A stretch of DNA of 64,000 bases from CAWDDG01 sp963801065 (GTDB taxonomy: Bacteria; Actinomycetota; Actinomycetes; Jiangellales; Jiangellaceae), in contig CAWDDG010000007.1 of assembly GCA_963801065.1 (NCBI GenBank), positions 310,001 through 374,000 of the forward strand, given 5' to 3'. The position numbers and the translations under genes were made by a program. The notes under the pieces are model-generated. The model was not told the origin of the DNA, did not search any database, and saw only the letters and a list, made by a program, of their open reading frames with translations. This document shows positions 17,431-25,479 of this stretch, in pieces; the stretch's first letter is position 1; every line of letters begins with the position of its first letter.

Positions 17431-18368
17431 CAGGCCGCGACCTCCGCATCATTCGTGGCCAGGCTGTCGGACACGACCTCTCGGAAGAGCTCGACAAGCG
17501 TCGGCTCTGCCGGGCCGAACTGCCGGACGGGTCCGAGCCGCTGTGCAGCCGCGAGGAGCGCCTGGTCGTCTGCGCCCGCAGGCAGCTCGACGAGCGCAGG
17601 CTTGCCGGCCTCGCCGCGATCGAGCACTTTCGCGCCCTCGACCGCAGCGGCGAGTTGCTCTGCCCAGCCCTCGGCAGCGTCGACGAGCAGCCGGTACCGG
17701 CGCCGACCGGATCCGCCGCGAAGCTCGGCGACCGTCCCGTCCGCAACGATGCGTCCTTCGCGGATGATCGCGACGGCGTCGCACAACCGCTCGACCAGGT
17801 CGAGCTGGTGGCTGGAGAACACCAGTGCCGCTCCGCGGTCGACCCGCTCGCGCAGCACAGTGGCCATGGCGTCGACGCCGACCGGGTCGAGGCCGCTGAA
17901 CGGCTCGTCGAGCACGAGGACCGACGGGTCGTGCACGAGTGCGGCCGCGAGCTGGACGCGTTGTTGGTTGCCCTGGGAGAGCTGTTCGACCCGGTCGCCG
18001 ACCCGGTCGCCGAGGCCGAACCGCTCGAGCAACCCGGTCGCCGACTCGGCAGCGGCCTCCGCTTGGGCGCCGCGCAGCTGGGCGAGGAACACGAGCTGTT
18101 CGAGGACGCGCATCTTCGGGTAGAGGCCACGTTCCTCCGGCATGTAGCCGAACTCGCGCCGCGCGTTGCCGTCGAGCGGCCGTCCCCGCCAGCGCACCTG
18201 GCCGGCGTCCGCGTCCAGCACGCCGAGAACTATTCGCATGGCGGTCGTCTTGCCCGCGCCGTTGGTCCCGACGAACCCGTACATCTGGCCCGGTCGCACC
18301 GCGAAGGACAGGGCGTCGAGCGCAACGACCTCGCCGTAGCGCTTCGACAAGCTGTCCAGCTCGAGCAC
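17430..18368 (-). CDS. ABC transporter ATP-binding protein (NatA-like)
   Basis: The 312-residue ATPase has Walker A GTNGAGKTT near residue 37, YMPEERGLYPKM (the NatA-type Q-loop region) near 80, signature LSQGNQQRVQLAAAL near 130, Walker B VLVLDEPFSGLDP and switch His FSSHQLDLVE. A C-terminal extension of about 90 residues is usual for this subfamily. I chose GTG 18368 because AGGAGG lies just upstream and the domain starts there; an ATG at 18398 and one at 18449 are in frame. It drives the permease encoded directly downstream. Confidence 0.9.
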   Translation of the reverse strand: MLELDSLSKRYGEVVALDALSFAVRPGQMYGFVGTNGAGKTTAMRIVLGVLDADAGQVRWRGRPLDGNARREFGYMPEERGLYPKMRVLEQLVFLAQLRGAQAEAAAESATGLLERFGLGDRVGDRVEQLSQGNQQRVQLAAALVHDPSVLVLDEPFSGLDPVGVDAMATVLRERVDRGAALVFSSHQLDLVERLCDAVAIIREGRIVADGTVAELRGGSGRRRYRLLVDAAEGWAEQLAAAVEGAKVLDRGEAGKPALVELPAGADDQALLAAAQRLGPVRQFGPAEPTLVELFREVVSDSLATNDAEVAA

Positions 18369-18625
18369 GGAGCCTCCTCGGAGTCCTGGACCGGCCATGA
18401 TTCCGGACCGCTCGCGGCGTTCTTCGGTCTTGTGGACGGTACCGGTCATCCCACTTCAGGAAGATCTTCGACCGGCCCGGCGGGGCGGGTGCACCTTCGA
18501 TCCGATCTTGAGGCAGAATTCCCGCCGCAGTTCGGGCACAACTTGGGCCTGCCGTGCGTTACGTGGGTCACGGTCCCACCCCGACCGGCGACGATAGATG
18601 ACTGCCCAGCAAGGGGGATCCACCT

Positions 18626-18925
18626 ATGGCAACTGACTACGACGCACCGCGCAAGACCGACGACGAGCTCTCCGAGGACTCCATCGAGGAGCTGAAGAAC
18701 CGCCGGATGGACAAGACGTCCGGCATCGTCGACGTGGACGAGACCGAGCTCGCCGAGTCGCTCGAGCTTCCCGGCGCCGACTTGTCCAACGAAGAGCTTG
18801 CCGTGCGCGTCCTACCGCGGCAGGCAGACGAGTTCACCTGTTCGCAGTGCTTCCTCGTCCACCACCGCAGCCAGCTCGCGCGCGAGAAGGACGGTTACCT
18901 GGTCTGCCGCGACTGCGCGGCCTAG
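18626..18925 (+). CDS. DUF4193 zinc-ribbon protein
   Basis: This 99-residue actinobacterial protein has an acidic N-terminal half and a C-terminal zinc ribbon FTCSQCFLVHHRSQLA followed by GYLVCRDCAA, i.e. two C-x-x-C pairs. The family is conserved and uncharacterised in actinobacteria. A good ribosome site AAGGGGG precedes ATG 18626 by about 8 bases. It is a single-gene transcript: a classical terminator begins 13 bp after the stop. The 257-bp upstream region separates it from the divergent ABC operon. Confidence 0.93.
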   Translation: MATDYDAPRKTDDELSEDSIEELKNRRMDKTSGIVDVDETELAESLELPGADLSNEELAVRVLPRQADEFTCSQCFLVHHRSQLAREKDGYLVCRDCAA

Positions 18926-18937
18926 CCCGAGCGGCGC

Positions 18938-18970
18938 AAGGGATGGCCGGAGCATCCGGCCATCCCTTTT
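18938..18970 (+). terminator. Rho-independent terminator after the DUF4193 gene
   Basis: A perfect 14-bp stem (18938-18951 with 18955-18968) around the 3-base loop GCA is followed by T residues (TTTT at 18967-18970). This is the clearest intrinsic terminator in the window. Confidence 0.92.
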
Positions 18971-19095
18971 GCATGCGGCCGCCCTGATGGATGGTCGAGC
19001 AGACGGCCCGCGTACCCGCCCGGCATCGAGTCCGATGGTCGACGGCCACTAGGCTGGTCGGCCGACGGGGCAAGCGAGGGCTCGAGGGGAGTCGG

Positions 19096-19941
19096 ATGGG
19101 ACACCTGGACCACTTCAGCTATGGACTGCTGACCCCTGTCGTCTCCTACCTGATGGCCTGCACCGGCGCCGCCATTGGCCTGCGCTGCACCGTGAGAGCG
19201 CTGGGCGCCTCCGGCAGATCGCGGCGCAACTGGCTGCTGATGGGTGCCGCTGCCATCGGTTCTGGCATCTGGACGATGCACTTCATCGCCATGCTGGGCT
19301 TCGCCGTGGACGGCTCGAGTATCCGGTACGACGTCCCGCTGACCCTGCTCAGTCTGGTCGTGGCCATCACGGTGGTCGGCGCGGGCATCTTCACGGTCGC
19401 ATACGGCCATGCCACGGCACGTTCGCTGACCATCGGTGGCATCGGCATGGGGCTGGGAGTCGCGACCATGCACTACACCGGCATGGCGGCCGTGCGAGTC
19501 AACGGGACGATCGGGTACGACGTTCTGCTCGTCGTCGCGTCGGTGGCGATCGCCGTTGCCGCGGCCACGGCCGCGCTGTGGATCGTGATCCAGGTCCAGC
19601 GCTTCTCCGGCGCCATGATCGCCGCCTTGGTCATGGGCGTCGCTGTCAGCAGCATGCACTACACCGCGATGGCGGCACTGCATGTCCAGCTCGACCCGGG
19701 GCAGTCGACTCTGTCTGGGGCAACCGCAGGAGAGTTCATCTTCCCGCTATCCCTGGGGTTGACGTCGTTGCTCTTCATTGCCTCGGTCTTCATCGCTGTC
19801 TCACCTCTCGAGGAGGACGAGTTCGAGTCCGAGTCGGCCGCTCAGCGTCGCGCGATCGAGGAACCCGCGGAGTGGTCCTGGACGGGCACGCAGGAACGAC
19901 AACCGGCGGTCGAAGGTAGCCGTAGCGTACGTGGTCGCTAG
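19096..19941 (+). CDS. MHYT-domain membrane sensor protein
   Basis: The 281-residue protein has seven predicted helices and three repeats of the MHYT motif: MHFIAM near residue 60, MHYTGM near 125 and MHYTAM near 187. In this family the Met/His/Tyr residues are proposed to bind a copper-type metal and sense O2, CO or NO. Most MHYT proteins carry a signalling output domain, but here only a 45-residue acidic tail follows, so it is a stand-alone MHYT protein. I chose ATG 19096, preceded by GAGGGGAG, over 18991. The 3' end overlaps the convergent DapA-like gene by 4 bp. Confidence 0.9.
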   Translation: MGHLDHFSYGLLTPVVSYLMACTGAAIGLRCTVRALGASGRSRRNWLLMGAAAIGSGIWTMHFIAMLGFAVDGSSIRYDVPLTLLSLVVAITVVGAGIFTVAYGHATARSLTIGGIGMGLGVATMHYTGMAAVRVNGTIGYDVLLVVASVAIAVAAATAALWIVIQVQRFSGAMIAALVMGVAVSSMHYTAMAALHVQLDPGQSTLSGATAGEFIFPLSLGLTSLLFIASVFIAVSPLEEDEFESESAAQRRAIEEPAEWSWTGTQERQPAVEGSRSVRGR

Positions 19942-20792
19942 GCGAGCCACTGCTGGACGAGAGCGTCGAGACGGACCCGCTCGGCGTCGCGGAGACCGCG
20001 CAGTGGCGGCCGGACGTCTTCGCGCACCGCGACGTCACGCAGGCTGAGCACACGCTTCAGCGCTGCGTGCCGCGGGAAGGCATCGAGCATTTCGCGCAGC
20101 TCGCCGAGCCGGGCGCTGCGATCCTCTACCGGGTCACGTACCGCGGCCGCGACCAGCTCCGGGAAGGCCGTCGCCAGCGCCGACACGGCGCCGGCCGCTC
20201 CGTGTGCGATGCCCGTGCTGATCAGGTCCTCAGCGCCGACGAAGACGTCCAGGCCGTCCATCAGATACGGCGTCACAAGGTCGAACGGGGCGTCGGACAC
20301 CTTCATGCCGGCGAGGTTCGGCGCACGATCGCGCAACCGTGCGACAACCCGGACCGGCACCGCGTACCCGCTGACCCGCGCGAACTCGTAGACGTAGAAA
20401 GGCGTGGGCGCGCAGGCGCGGGCGGCGGCAGCGAAGTGCGCGAGTAGCGAGTTGTCGTCAAGCTGGAAGTACGGCGGGCCGATGACGGCTACGGCCGCCG
20501 CACCCGCAGTCGCGGCATGCTCGGCGAGCGCGATCGTGTCGGCTGTCGTCTGGGCGCCGCAATGCACGGCGACGTCCAGCCGGCCGGCGCTCGCCGCCAG
20601 GAACAGGTCGGTGAGCCGGTTCCGCTCCGGGACGGAGAGCAGGATCCCTTCGCCCGTCGTCCCCATGGCGAGAAGGCCGTCCAGGCCGCCGGCGGCGAGG
20701 AAGTCGACGAGGGGACCGACGGCGCCGTCGTCGAGGGCCGTGCCCCCGTCGCGCAGCGGCGTCACCGCTGCGGCCAGAGCACCTCTGATCAC
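19938..20792 (-). CDS. DapA/N-acetylneuraminate-lyase family aldolase
   Basis: The 284-residue TIM-barrel protein has AMGTTGEGILLSVPER near residues 42-58 (the G-T-T-G-E motif), the catalytic-type Tyr in PFYVYEFARVSGY near 133, and the Schiff-base Lys in NLAGMKVSD near 163. Class I pyruvate or ketoacid aldolases of this family split or join 2-keto acids. There are no lysine-pathway neighbours, so a catabolic sugar-acid role is more likely than dapA itself; that is inference. It is divergent from the MerR gene across 91 bp. Confidence 0.88.
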   Translation of the reverse strand: MIRGALAAAVTPLRDGGTALDDGAVGPLVDFLAAGGLDGLLAMGTTGEGILLSVPERNRLTDLFLAASAGRLDVAVHCGAQTTADTIALAEHAATAGAAAVAVIGPPYFQLDDNSLLAHFAAAARACAPTPFYVYEFARVSGYAVPVRVVARLRDRAPNLAGMKVSDAPFDLVTPYLMDGLDVFVGAEDLISTGIAHGAAGAVSALATAFPELVAAAVRDPVEDRSARLGELREMLDAFPRHAALKRVLSLRDVAVREDVRPPLRGLRDAERVRLDALVQQWLA

Positions 20793-20842
20793 GGTCGAAC
20801 TCTATGGTTCGGCGCTGCCGCCGATGCTCGCGCGGTCGAGGC

Positions 20843-20873
20843 TTGACCCTGACACAGTGTGAGGCCGTAGACC
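20843..20873 (+). promoter_or_regulatory. Candidate MerR-type promoter with 19-bp spacer
   Basis: A -35-like TTGACC (20843-20848) and a -10-like TAGACC (20868-20873) are separated by 19 bp. The spacer carries the near-palindrome CCTGACACAGTGTGAGG. A long spacer with a central dyad is the hallmark of MerR-regulated promoters, and the MerR gene starts 10 bases on. The -10 match is imperfect. Confidence 0.45.
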
Positions 20874-20883
20874 GGGAGAGGTC

Positions 20884-21705
20884 ATGTTCAGCATTGGAGA
20901 CTTCGCCAGACACGGTCGCGTGTCCGTGCGCATGCTGCGGCACTATGACGCGATCGCGCTGCTGCGACCGGCGTATGTCGACCAGATGACCGGGTACCGC
21001 TCGTACGCGGCTCAGCAGCTTTCGCGGCTGAATCGGATCGTCGCGCTGAAGGACCTGGGATTCACCCTCCAGCAGGTCCAGTCCATCGTCGACGACAAGG
21101 TGAGCGTCGAGGAGTTGCGCGGGATGTTGCGGCTGCGGCAGGCCGAGCTGCAGTCACAGATCGCAACCGACACCGCCCGGTTGGCGCAGGTCGAAGCGAG
21201 GCTGCAGATCATCGAAAGGGAGGGCGCCATGCCGGCCGACGACGTCCAGATCAAGCGCATCCCGGGAGTCAGGGTCGCGGAGCTCATCGGCACCGCAGCG
21301 AGCTTCGAGCCTGAGTCCGTCGGTCCGGTCATCCAGCCGCTGTATGACGAGTTGCGCGGCCGGCTCGACCGTGCCGGGCTGGCTCCCACCGGCGCGGCGA
21401 TCGCCTCTTACGAGGTGTCCCCGGATGGCGACGGGGTACTCGTCCACGCCACCCTCCCGGTCAACGCCGATCCCAGCGACGACCACGGCTTCGCGATCGT
21501 GGATCTGCCCGCGATCGAGCAAGCGGCCACGATCACGCACCGTGGCTCGATGGACGGCGTCTTGCCGACCATCCAAGCGCTGGCTCGCTGGATCGACGCC
21601 CATGGATACCGCTCGGCCGGCTATAACCGCGAGCTCTATGTCGAGTGCGGCGATGACGGGGATGCGTGGGTGACGGAACTCCAAGAACCGATCGCGGTGA
21701 ACTGA
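20884..21705 (+). CDS. MerR-family regulator with GyrI-like ligand domain
   Basis: The 273-residue protein starts with a MerR winged helix (FSIGDFARHGRVSVRMLRHY, then YRSYAAQQLSRLNRIVALKDLGF). A coiled-coil of about 45 residues and a C-terminal GyrI/BmrR-like effector domain from about residue 120 follow, with YNRELYVEC near 250. Such regulators bind lipophilic compounds or drugs and activate nearby genes. GGGAGAGG precedes ATG 20884. The amidase gene starts 17 bp downstream on the same strand, so the two probably share a transcript. Confidence 0.9.
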   Translation: MFSIGDFARHGRVSVRMLRHYDAIALLRPAYVDQMTGYRSYAAQQLSRLNRIVALKDLGFTLQQVQSIVDDKVSVEELRGMLRLRQAELQSQIATDTARLAQVEARLQIIEREGAMPADDVQIKRIPGVRVAELIGTAASFEPESVGPVIQPLYDELRGRLDRAGLAPTGAAIASYEVSPDGDGVLVHATLPVNADPSDDHGFAIVDLPAIEQAATITHRGSMDGVLPTIQALARWIDAHGYRSAGYNRELYVECGDDGDAWVTELQEPIAVN

Positions 21706-21721
21706 CAGGGCCTGCTGAGAC

Positions 21722-23104
21722 ATGCACGAGACGTTGTTCCAGTCGGCAACTGATGCGGCACGATCGCTCAGCCGCAAGGAGATCTCTTCTCGTGAGCTGA
21801 CCGAGATGCTGCTCACGCGGATCGATGCCGTCAACCCCGCGCTGAACGCTGTCGTGGAGTCCCGGCGCGAGGCGGCATTGCAAGAAGCGGCCGCCGCCGA
21901 CGAGGCGATCGCGCGTGGCGGCGAGCTGGGACCGCTGCACGGCGTACCCGTGACCATCAAGGACAGCTTCAATGTCGCCGGACTGCACACCACCTGGGGA
22001 AATCCCGCCTTCAAGGCCTTCGTCGCGGACTCGGACGCCACGGTCGTGCAGCGGCTGGAGCGTGCTGGCGCGATCATCGTTGGAAAGACCAACGTGGCCC
22101 TGATGCTGGGCGACTTCGGGCAGACGGCCAACGATCTCTACGGCGTGACCAACAATCCGTGGGACACGACGCGCACGCCGGGCGGCTCCACCGGTGGAGC
22201 CGCCGCGGCGCTGTCTGCCGGGATGACGTTCCTCGACTACGGATCGGACCTCGTCGGCTCCATTCGCATCCCGGCGAGCTTCTGCGGTGTCTACGGACTG
22301 AAGCCGAGCGTCGGGATCGTCCCGTTGACCGGGTTCCAGCCGCCAGGCCCCCCGCCGCCTCCCAGCGACATGATGTACATGTCCGCGGTAGGCCCACTTG
22401 GCCGATCCGCCCGCGATCTCAGGACGGCGTTGAGCGTCACGGGCGGGCCCGAGAACCAGACGGCGAAGGCCTACTCCTGGACACTGTCGCCACCGCGCCA
22501 CACCCGGCTGGAGGACTTTCACGTCGGCGTGGTGCTCGACCACGATCAGGCCCCGGTCTCCAGTGAGGTCATCGCACCGCTGTCCAAGGCTGCGGACGCG
22601 CTCGCCCGAGCGGGTGCGACGGTGGTCGAAGGCTGGCCCGATGGCGTGGACCCCGCCCGGCTTTACAAGTCGTTCGGGTTCCAGGTGCAGTTGTTCTTCG
22701 CCTTCCAGCAACCTGGTGAGGACTTCGCGAAATTCTCAGAGGTCATCGACCACGAGGCCCGCCGTATGGCGGCACGCGCTGCCTGGAACCGCTACTTCGA
22801 CGACATCGACGTGTTCTTGTGCCCAGCAAACTTCACGCCCGCCTTCCCACACGACGCCAGACCCTTCGAACAACGCACGATCACGACGCCCGAGGGTGAT
22901 CGGCCCTATCGCAACCAGGCCTTCTGGGTGTCGCACGCGTCACTGCCAGGCTTGCCCGCCGTGGCGGCACCCATCGGGCGTACGCCTGGCGGACTCCCCG
23001 TCGGCGCACAGATCGTTGGTCCGCTCTACGAGGACGACACGGCGATCACCTTCGCCGAACTGCTCGCAGATGTGGTCGGTGGATACGAGCCCCCGCCCCT
23101 CTAG
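21722..23104 (+). CDS. Amidase-signature family hydrolase
   Basis: The 460-residue enzyme has the Lys of the Ser-cisSer-Lys triad in GVPVTIKDSFN near residue 80, the glycine/serine loop PGGSTGGAAAALSAG near 155, and the nucleophile loop GSDLVGSIRIPASFCG near 177. The usual GGSSGG is GGSTGG here and GTDTGGS is GSDLVGS, but the catalytic Ser positions are kept. It hydrolyses an amide, substrate unknown. It is likely co-transcribed with the MerR regulator, so the substrate or product could be the regulator's ligand. It ends 13 bp before the convergent DUF3093 gene. Confidence 0.9.
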   Translation: MHETLFQSATDAARSLSRKEISSRELTEMLLTRIDAVNPALNAVVESRREAALQEAAAADEAIARGGELGPLHGVPVTIKDSFNVAGLHTTWGNPAFKAFVADSDATVVQRLERAGAIIVGKTNVALMLGDFGQTANDLYGVTNNPWDTTRTPGGSTGGAAAALSAGMTFLDYGSDLVGSIRIPASFCGVYGLKPSVGIVPLTGFQPPGPPPPPSDMMYMSAVGPLGRSARDLRTALSVTGGPENQTAKAYSWTLSPPRHTRLEDFHVGVVLDHDQAPVSSEVIAPLSKAADALARAGATVVEGWPDGVDPARLYKSFGFQVQLFFAFQQPGEDFAKFSEVIDHEARRMAARAAWNRYFDDIDVFLCPANFTPAFPHDARPFEQRTITTPEGDRPYRNQAFWVSHASLPGLPAVAAPIGRTPGGLPVGAQIVGPLYEDDTAITFAELLADVVGGYEPPPL

Positions 23105-23117
23105 TGCGTGATCCGGT

Positions 23118-23582
23118 TCAGTGGTCTGAACGCGCGGCGCCCCGGGCCGCGTCGAGAGCCGCGGCGAGCCGGTCCGGATGCCGCGTCGACACCAGCCAGT
23201 ACGGCACCGGGTCCGAGGGGTCGTCGACCCTGACCCGCACCATCGGCCGGATGTATCCGCGGACCAGCAAGAAGGCGCGCGGGTCGGCCTCGGGCCCTCG
23301 AGCCGAGCGGGCCCGGGCCGGATCGAGAGGCTCGACCGCGCCGACGGCCCACAGCGGCAGCCGCGCGGGACCGGCGACGAACGCGTCGTCCTCGACGGCG
23401 ACGACGGCTCGGCCGTACGCCAGCAGGCCGCCGACGATCAGGAGGAGCACCGTGAGGGTCACCGGCACCGACACCCGCGGGCCGTAGGCGTGCTGCACGG
23501 CCAGCCACACCGAGACCGGCGCCGCGAGCGGTATCAGCCACCACGACGGAGGCACCCGGAGACGTTCGCGGTAGCGACGCAC
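23118..23582 (-). CDS. DUF3093 membrane protein
   Basis: The 154-residue protein begins with YRERLRVPPSWWLIPLA, followed by two helices (about residues 14-32 and 38-58) and a small soluble domain with AVGAVEPLDP and RGYIRPMVRVRV. This matches the actinobacterial DUF3093 family, which typically lies near DUF4193 and dut, as it does here. Function is unknown. It is divergent from the esterase gene at 23633 across 50 bp. Confidence 0.85.
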   Translation of the reverse strand: MRRYRERLRVPPSWWLIPLAAPVSVWLAVQHAYGPRVSVPVTLTVLLLIVGGLLAYGRAVVAVEDDAFVAGPARLPLWAVGAVEPLDPARARSARGPEADPRAFLLVRGYIRPMVRVRVDDPSDPVPYWLVSTRHPDRLAAALDAARGAARSDH

Positions 23583-23632
23583 GTCAGCAGGGTCCCACCC
23601 GTCGCCATAGCCGCCGCGTCTAGGGTGACGCG

Positions 23633-24700
23633 GTGAGCCGGGACGTGAATGTCGAGGACGGGCCCCAGGTCGACGCGGGCGCCGTCACCTGGTGGCTCGC
23701 CGACCCCGATCACGCGTTCACCGGCGTGCGCCTGGTCCAGGAGATCGGGCTTCCCGCTGACCGCCTGGTGTTCGCAGCCGTCCCGGGCGGCTGGTCGCTG
23801 CGCCTCCCGCGCCCACCGGTCCGGCGCATGGAGTACCGGCTGGCCGTGCGCCACCGGGCTGGCCGGAGAGAGGAGGTCTGCGACCCCGGCAACCCGCGCC
23901 GGGCGCGCGGCGCGTTCGGCGACAAGTCGGTCGTCGAGTTCCCGGGTTACGCCCCGCCGGCCTGGCTGGCCGCACCCACGGTCGAGGGCGGGCATGTCGA
24001 GCTGTCGGTGCCGGCCCGCGGTCTGTCCGTCGACGTCGGCGTTCGGCTGTGGTCGCCGGCAGAGGTCGCGGCCACGGAGCCGCTGCCGTTGCTCGTCGTC
24101 CATGACGGACCGGAGTACGACCGGCTGGCGGCGGTCACCACCTTCGCCGCGGCGATGATCCGATCTGGTCAGGTTCCGGTGCACCGTGTTGCGCTCGTCG
24201 CGCCGGGCGACCGGAACGCCTGGTACTCGGCGAACGTCCGCTACGCCCAGGCCCTCGCCGGAGCCGTGCTGCCTGCGATCCGTACGGCGGCCGGTGTCAG
24301 CGGGCCGGTGATCGGCATGGGAGTGAGCCTCGGCGCGCTGGCCATGCTTCATGCACAGCGCCGCCACCGCGGGTTGCTCGGCGGCCTGTTCCTCCAGTCC
24401 GGATCGTTCTTCGACCCGGCGCTCGACCCCCAGGAGCGTGGCTTCTCCGGCTTCACACCGGTGACCAGGTTCGTCGGCCGGGTCCTCCGGGGAACGGCAC
24501 CCGGTGATCCGGTGCCGGCGACCCTCACCTGCGGCACGGCCGAGGAGAATCTCGACAACAACCGGCAGCTGGCCTCGGCCCTGCGGTCCCAGGGGTACGA
24601 CGTCCGGCTCGTCGAGGTGCCGGACGCCCACAACTTCGTCGCCTGGCGAGACGCGCTGCACCCCGCGCTCACCGATCTGCTCGTAGCCGTCTGGGATTGA
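23633..24700 (+). CDS. Enterochelin-esterase-like hydrolase with N-terminal CBM48-like domain
   Basis: Residues 1 to about 115 form a beta-rich domain (GGWSLRLPRPPVRRMEYRLA), like the N-terminal domain of Fes/IroD esterases. The C-terminal half is an esterase: LPLLVVHDGPEYDRL near 150, nucleophile region IGMGVSLGALAML near 227, and the final His in VPDAHNFVAWRDAL near 330. The GTG start is at 23633. It opens a three-gene run with a second esterase (14 bp gap) and an ATP-grasp enzyme (12 bp gap). The family cleaves esters such as siderophore lactones, but no siderophore genes are nearby, so the true substrate is open. Confidence 0.85.
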   Translation: MSRDVNVEDGPQVDAGAVTWWLADPDHAFTGVRLVQEIGLPADRLVFAAVPGGWSLRLPRPPVRRMEYRLAVRHRAGRREEVCDPGNPRRARGAFGDKSVVEFPGYAPPAWLAAPTVEGGHVELSVPARGLSVDVGVRLWSPAEVAATEPLPLLVVHDGPEYDRLAAVTTFAAAMIRSGQVPVHRVALVAPGDRNAWYSANVRYAQALAGAVLPAIRTAAGVSGPVIGMGVSLGALAMLHAQRRHRGLLGGLFLQSGSFFDPALDPQERGFSGFTPVTRFVGRVLRGTAPGDPVPATLTCGTAEENLDNNRQLASALRSQGYDVRLVEVPDAHNFVAWRDALHPALTDLLVAVWD

Positions 24701-24714
24701 CGGATCGGTAGCTT

Positions 24715-25467
24715 GTGAACGTGACCCGCCGCGAGTTCGCGATCCTGCCGGACGCGCCGGCAGGCTGCTCCGGCGAGGTCGTCGCGTACGGGCACTACGG
24801 CCGGCCGTTCCTGGTCTTTCCGTCCGAGCAGGGCAGCCCGTGGGACTTCGAGAACAACGGCATGATCGACGCCGTGCGGCAGCTGCTCGACGGCGGTCGG
24901 GTCAAGCTCTACTGCATCGGCTCTCACGACGGCGCCACGTGGTCGAACCAGTCGATTCCGCTCGAGGAGCGGGCGCGACGGCACGACGGGTACGAGCGGT
25001 GGGTGCTGGGCCAGGTCCTGCCGCTGATCGACCACGACTGTGGGGGTCGGCAGGAGGTGGGCACCGTCGGCTGCTCCCTGGGCGCCTATCACGCGTTGAC
25101 GTTCGCCCTGCGACACGCGGACCGGTTCCCGTTGGCGCTCGGCCTGTCCGGCAGCTACGACCCCACAGCGTGGAACGGCTGGGGCGAGCGCGGTGACGCG
25201 GCCTATTTCACGAACCCGACCGACTTCGTCCCGCATCTGCACGGATCCCACCTGGACTGGTTGCGCTCGCGGCTGTGGGTAGTGCTGGTCGTCGGGCAGG
25301 GGATGTGGGAGGACACGACAGGTTCGCTGCCCTCGACCCGGCGGATGGCCGGTCTCCTGCAGGGCAAGGGGATCCGATGCGAGCTCGACGTCTGGGGTCA
25401 CGACGTCCCACACGACTGGCCGTCCTGGCGAGCCCAGTTCGCACACCACCTGCCCCGCTTCTGCTGA
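24715..25467 (+). CDS. Esterase family protein (EstA/esterase D-like)
   Basis: The 250-residue alpha/beta hydrolase has the early segment GRPFLVFPSEQGSPWDFEN, the nucleophile elbow TVGCSLGAYHAL near residue 120, an acidic residue in the VVGQGMWED region, and the late His in VWGHDVPHDW near 232. This is the short esterase D/antigen-85-like type without a signal peptide, so it is cytoplasmic. The start is GTG 24715 with a second GTG at 24721. It is the middle gene of the esterase-esterase-ATP-grasp run. Confidence 0.87.
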   Translation: MNVTRREFAILPDAPAGCSGEVVAYGHYGRPFLVFPSEQGSPWDFENNGMIDAVRQLLDGGRVKLYCIGSHDGATWSNQSIPLEERARRHDGYERWVLGQVLPLIDHDCGGRQEVGTVGCSLGAYHALTFALRHADRFPLALGLSGSYDPTAWNGWGERGDAAYFTNPTDFVPHLHGSHLDWLRSRLWVVLVVGQGMWEDTTGSLPSTRRMAGLLQGKGIRCELDVWGHDVPHDWPSWRAQFAHHLPRFC

Positions 25468-25479
25468 GAAGGTGATGCC

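Noticed and set aside
19938..20792. dapA of lysine biosynthesis
   Set aside because: It has the family fold and Schiff-base Lys, but there are no lysine-pathway neighbours and it lies alone; named only as a family member.
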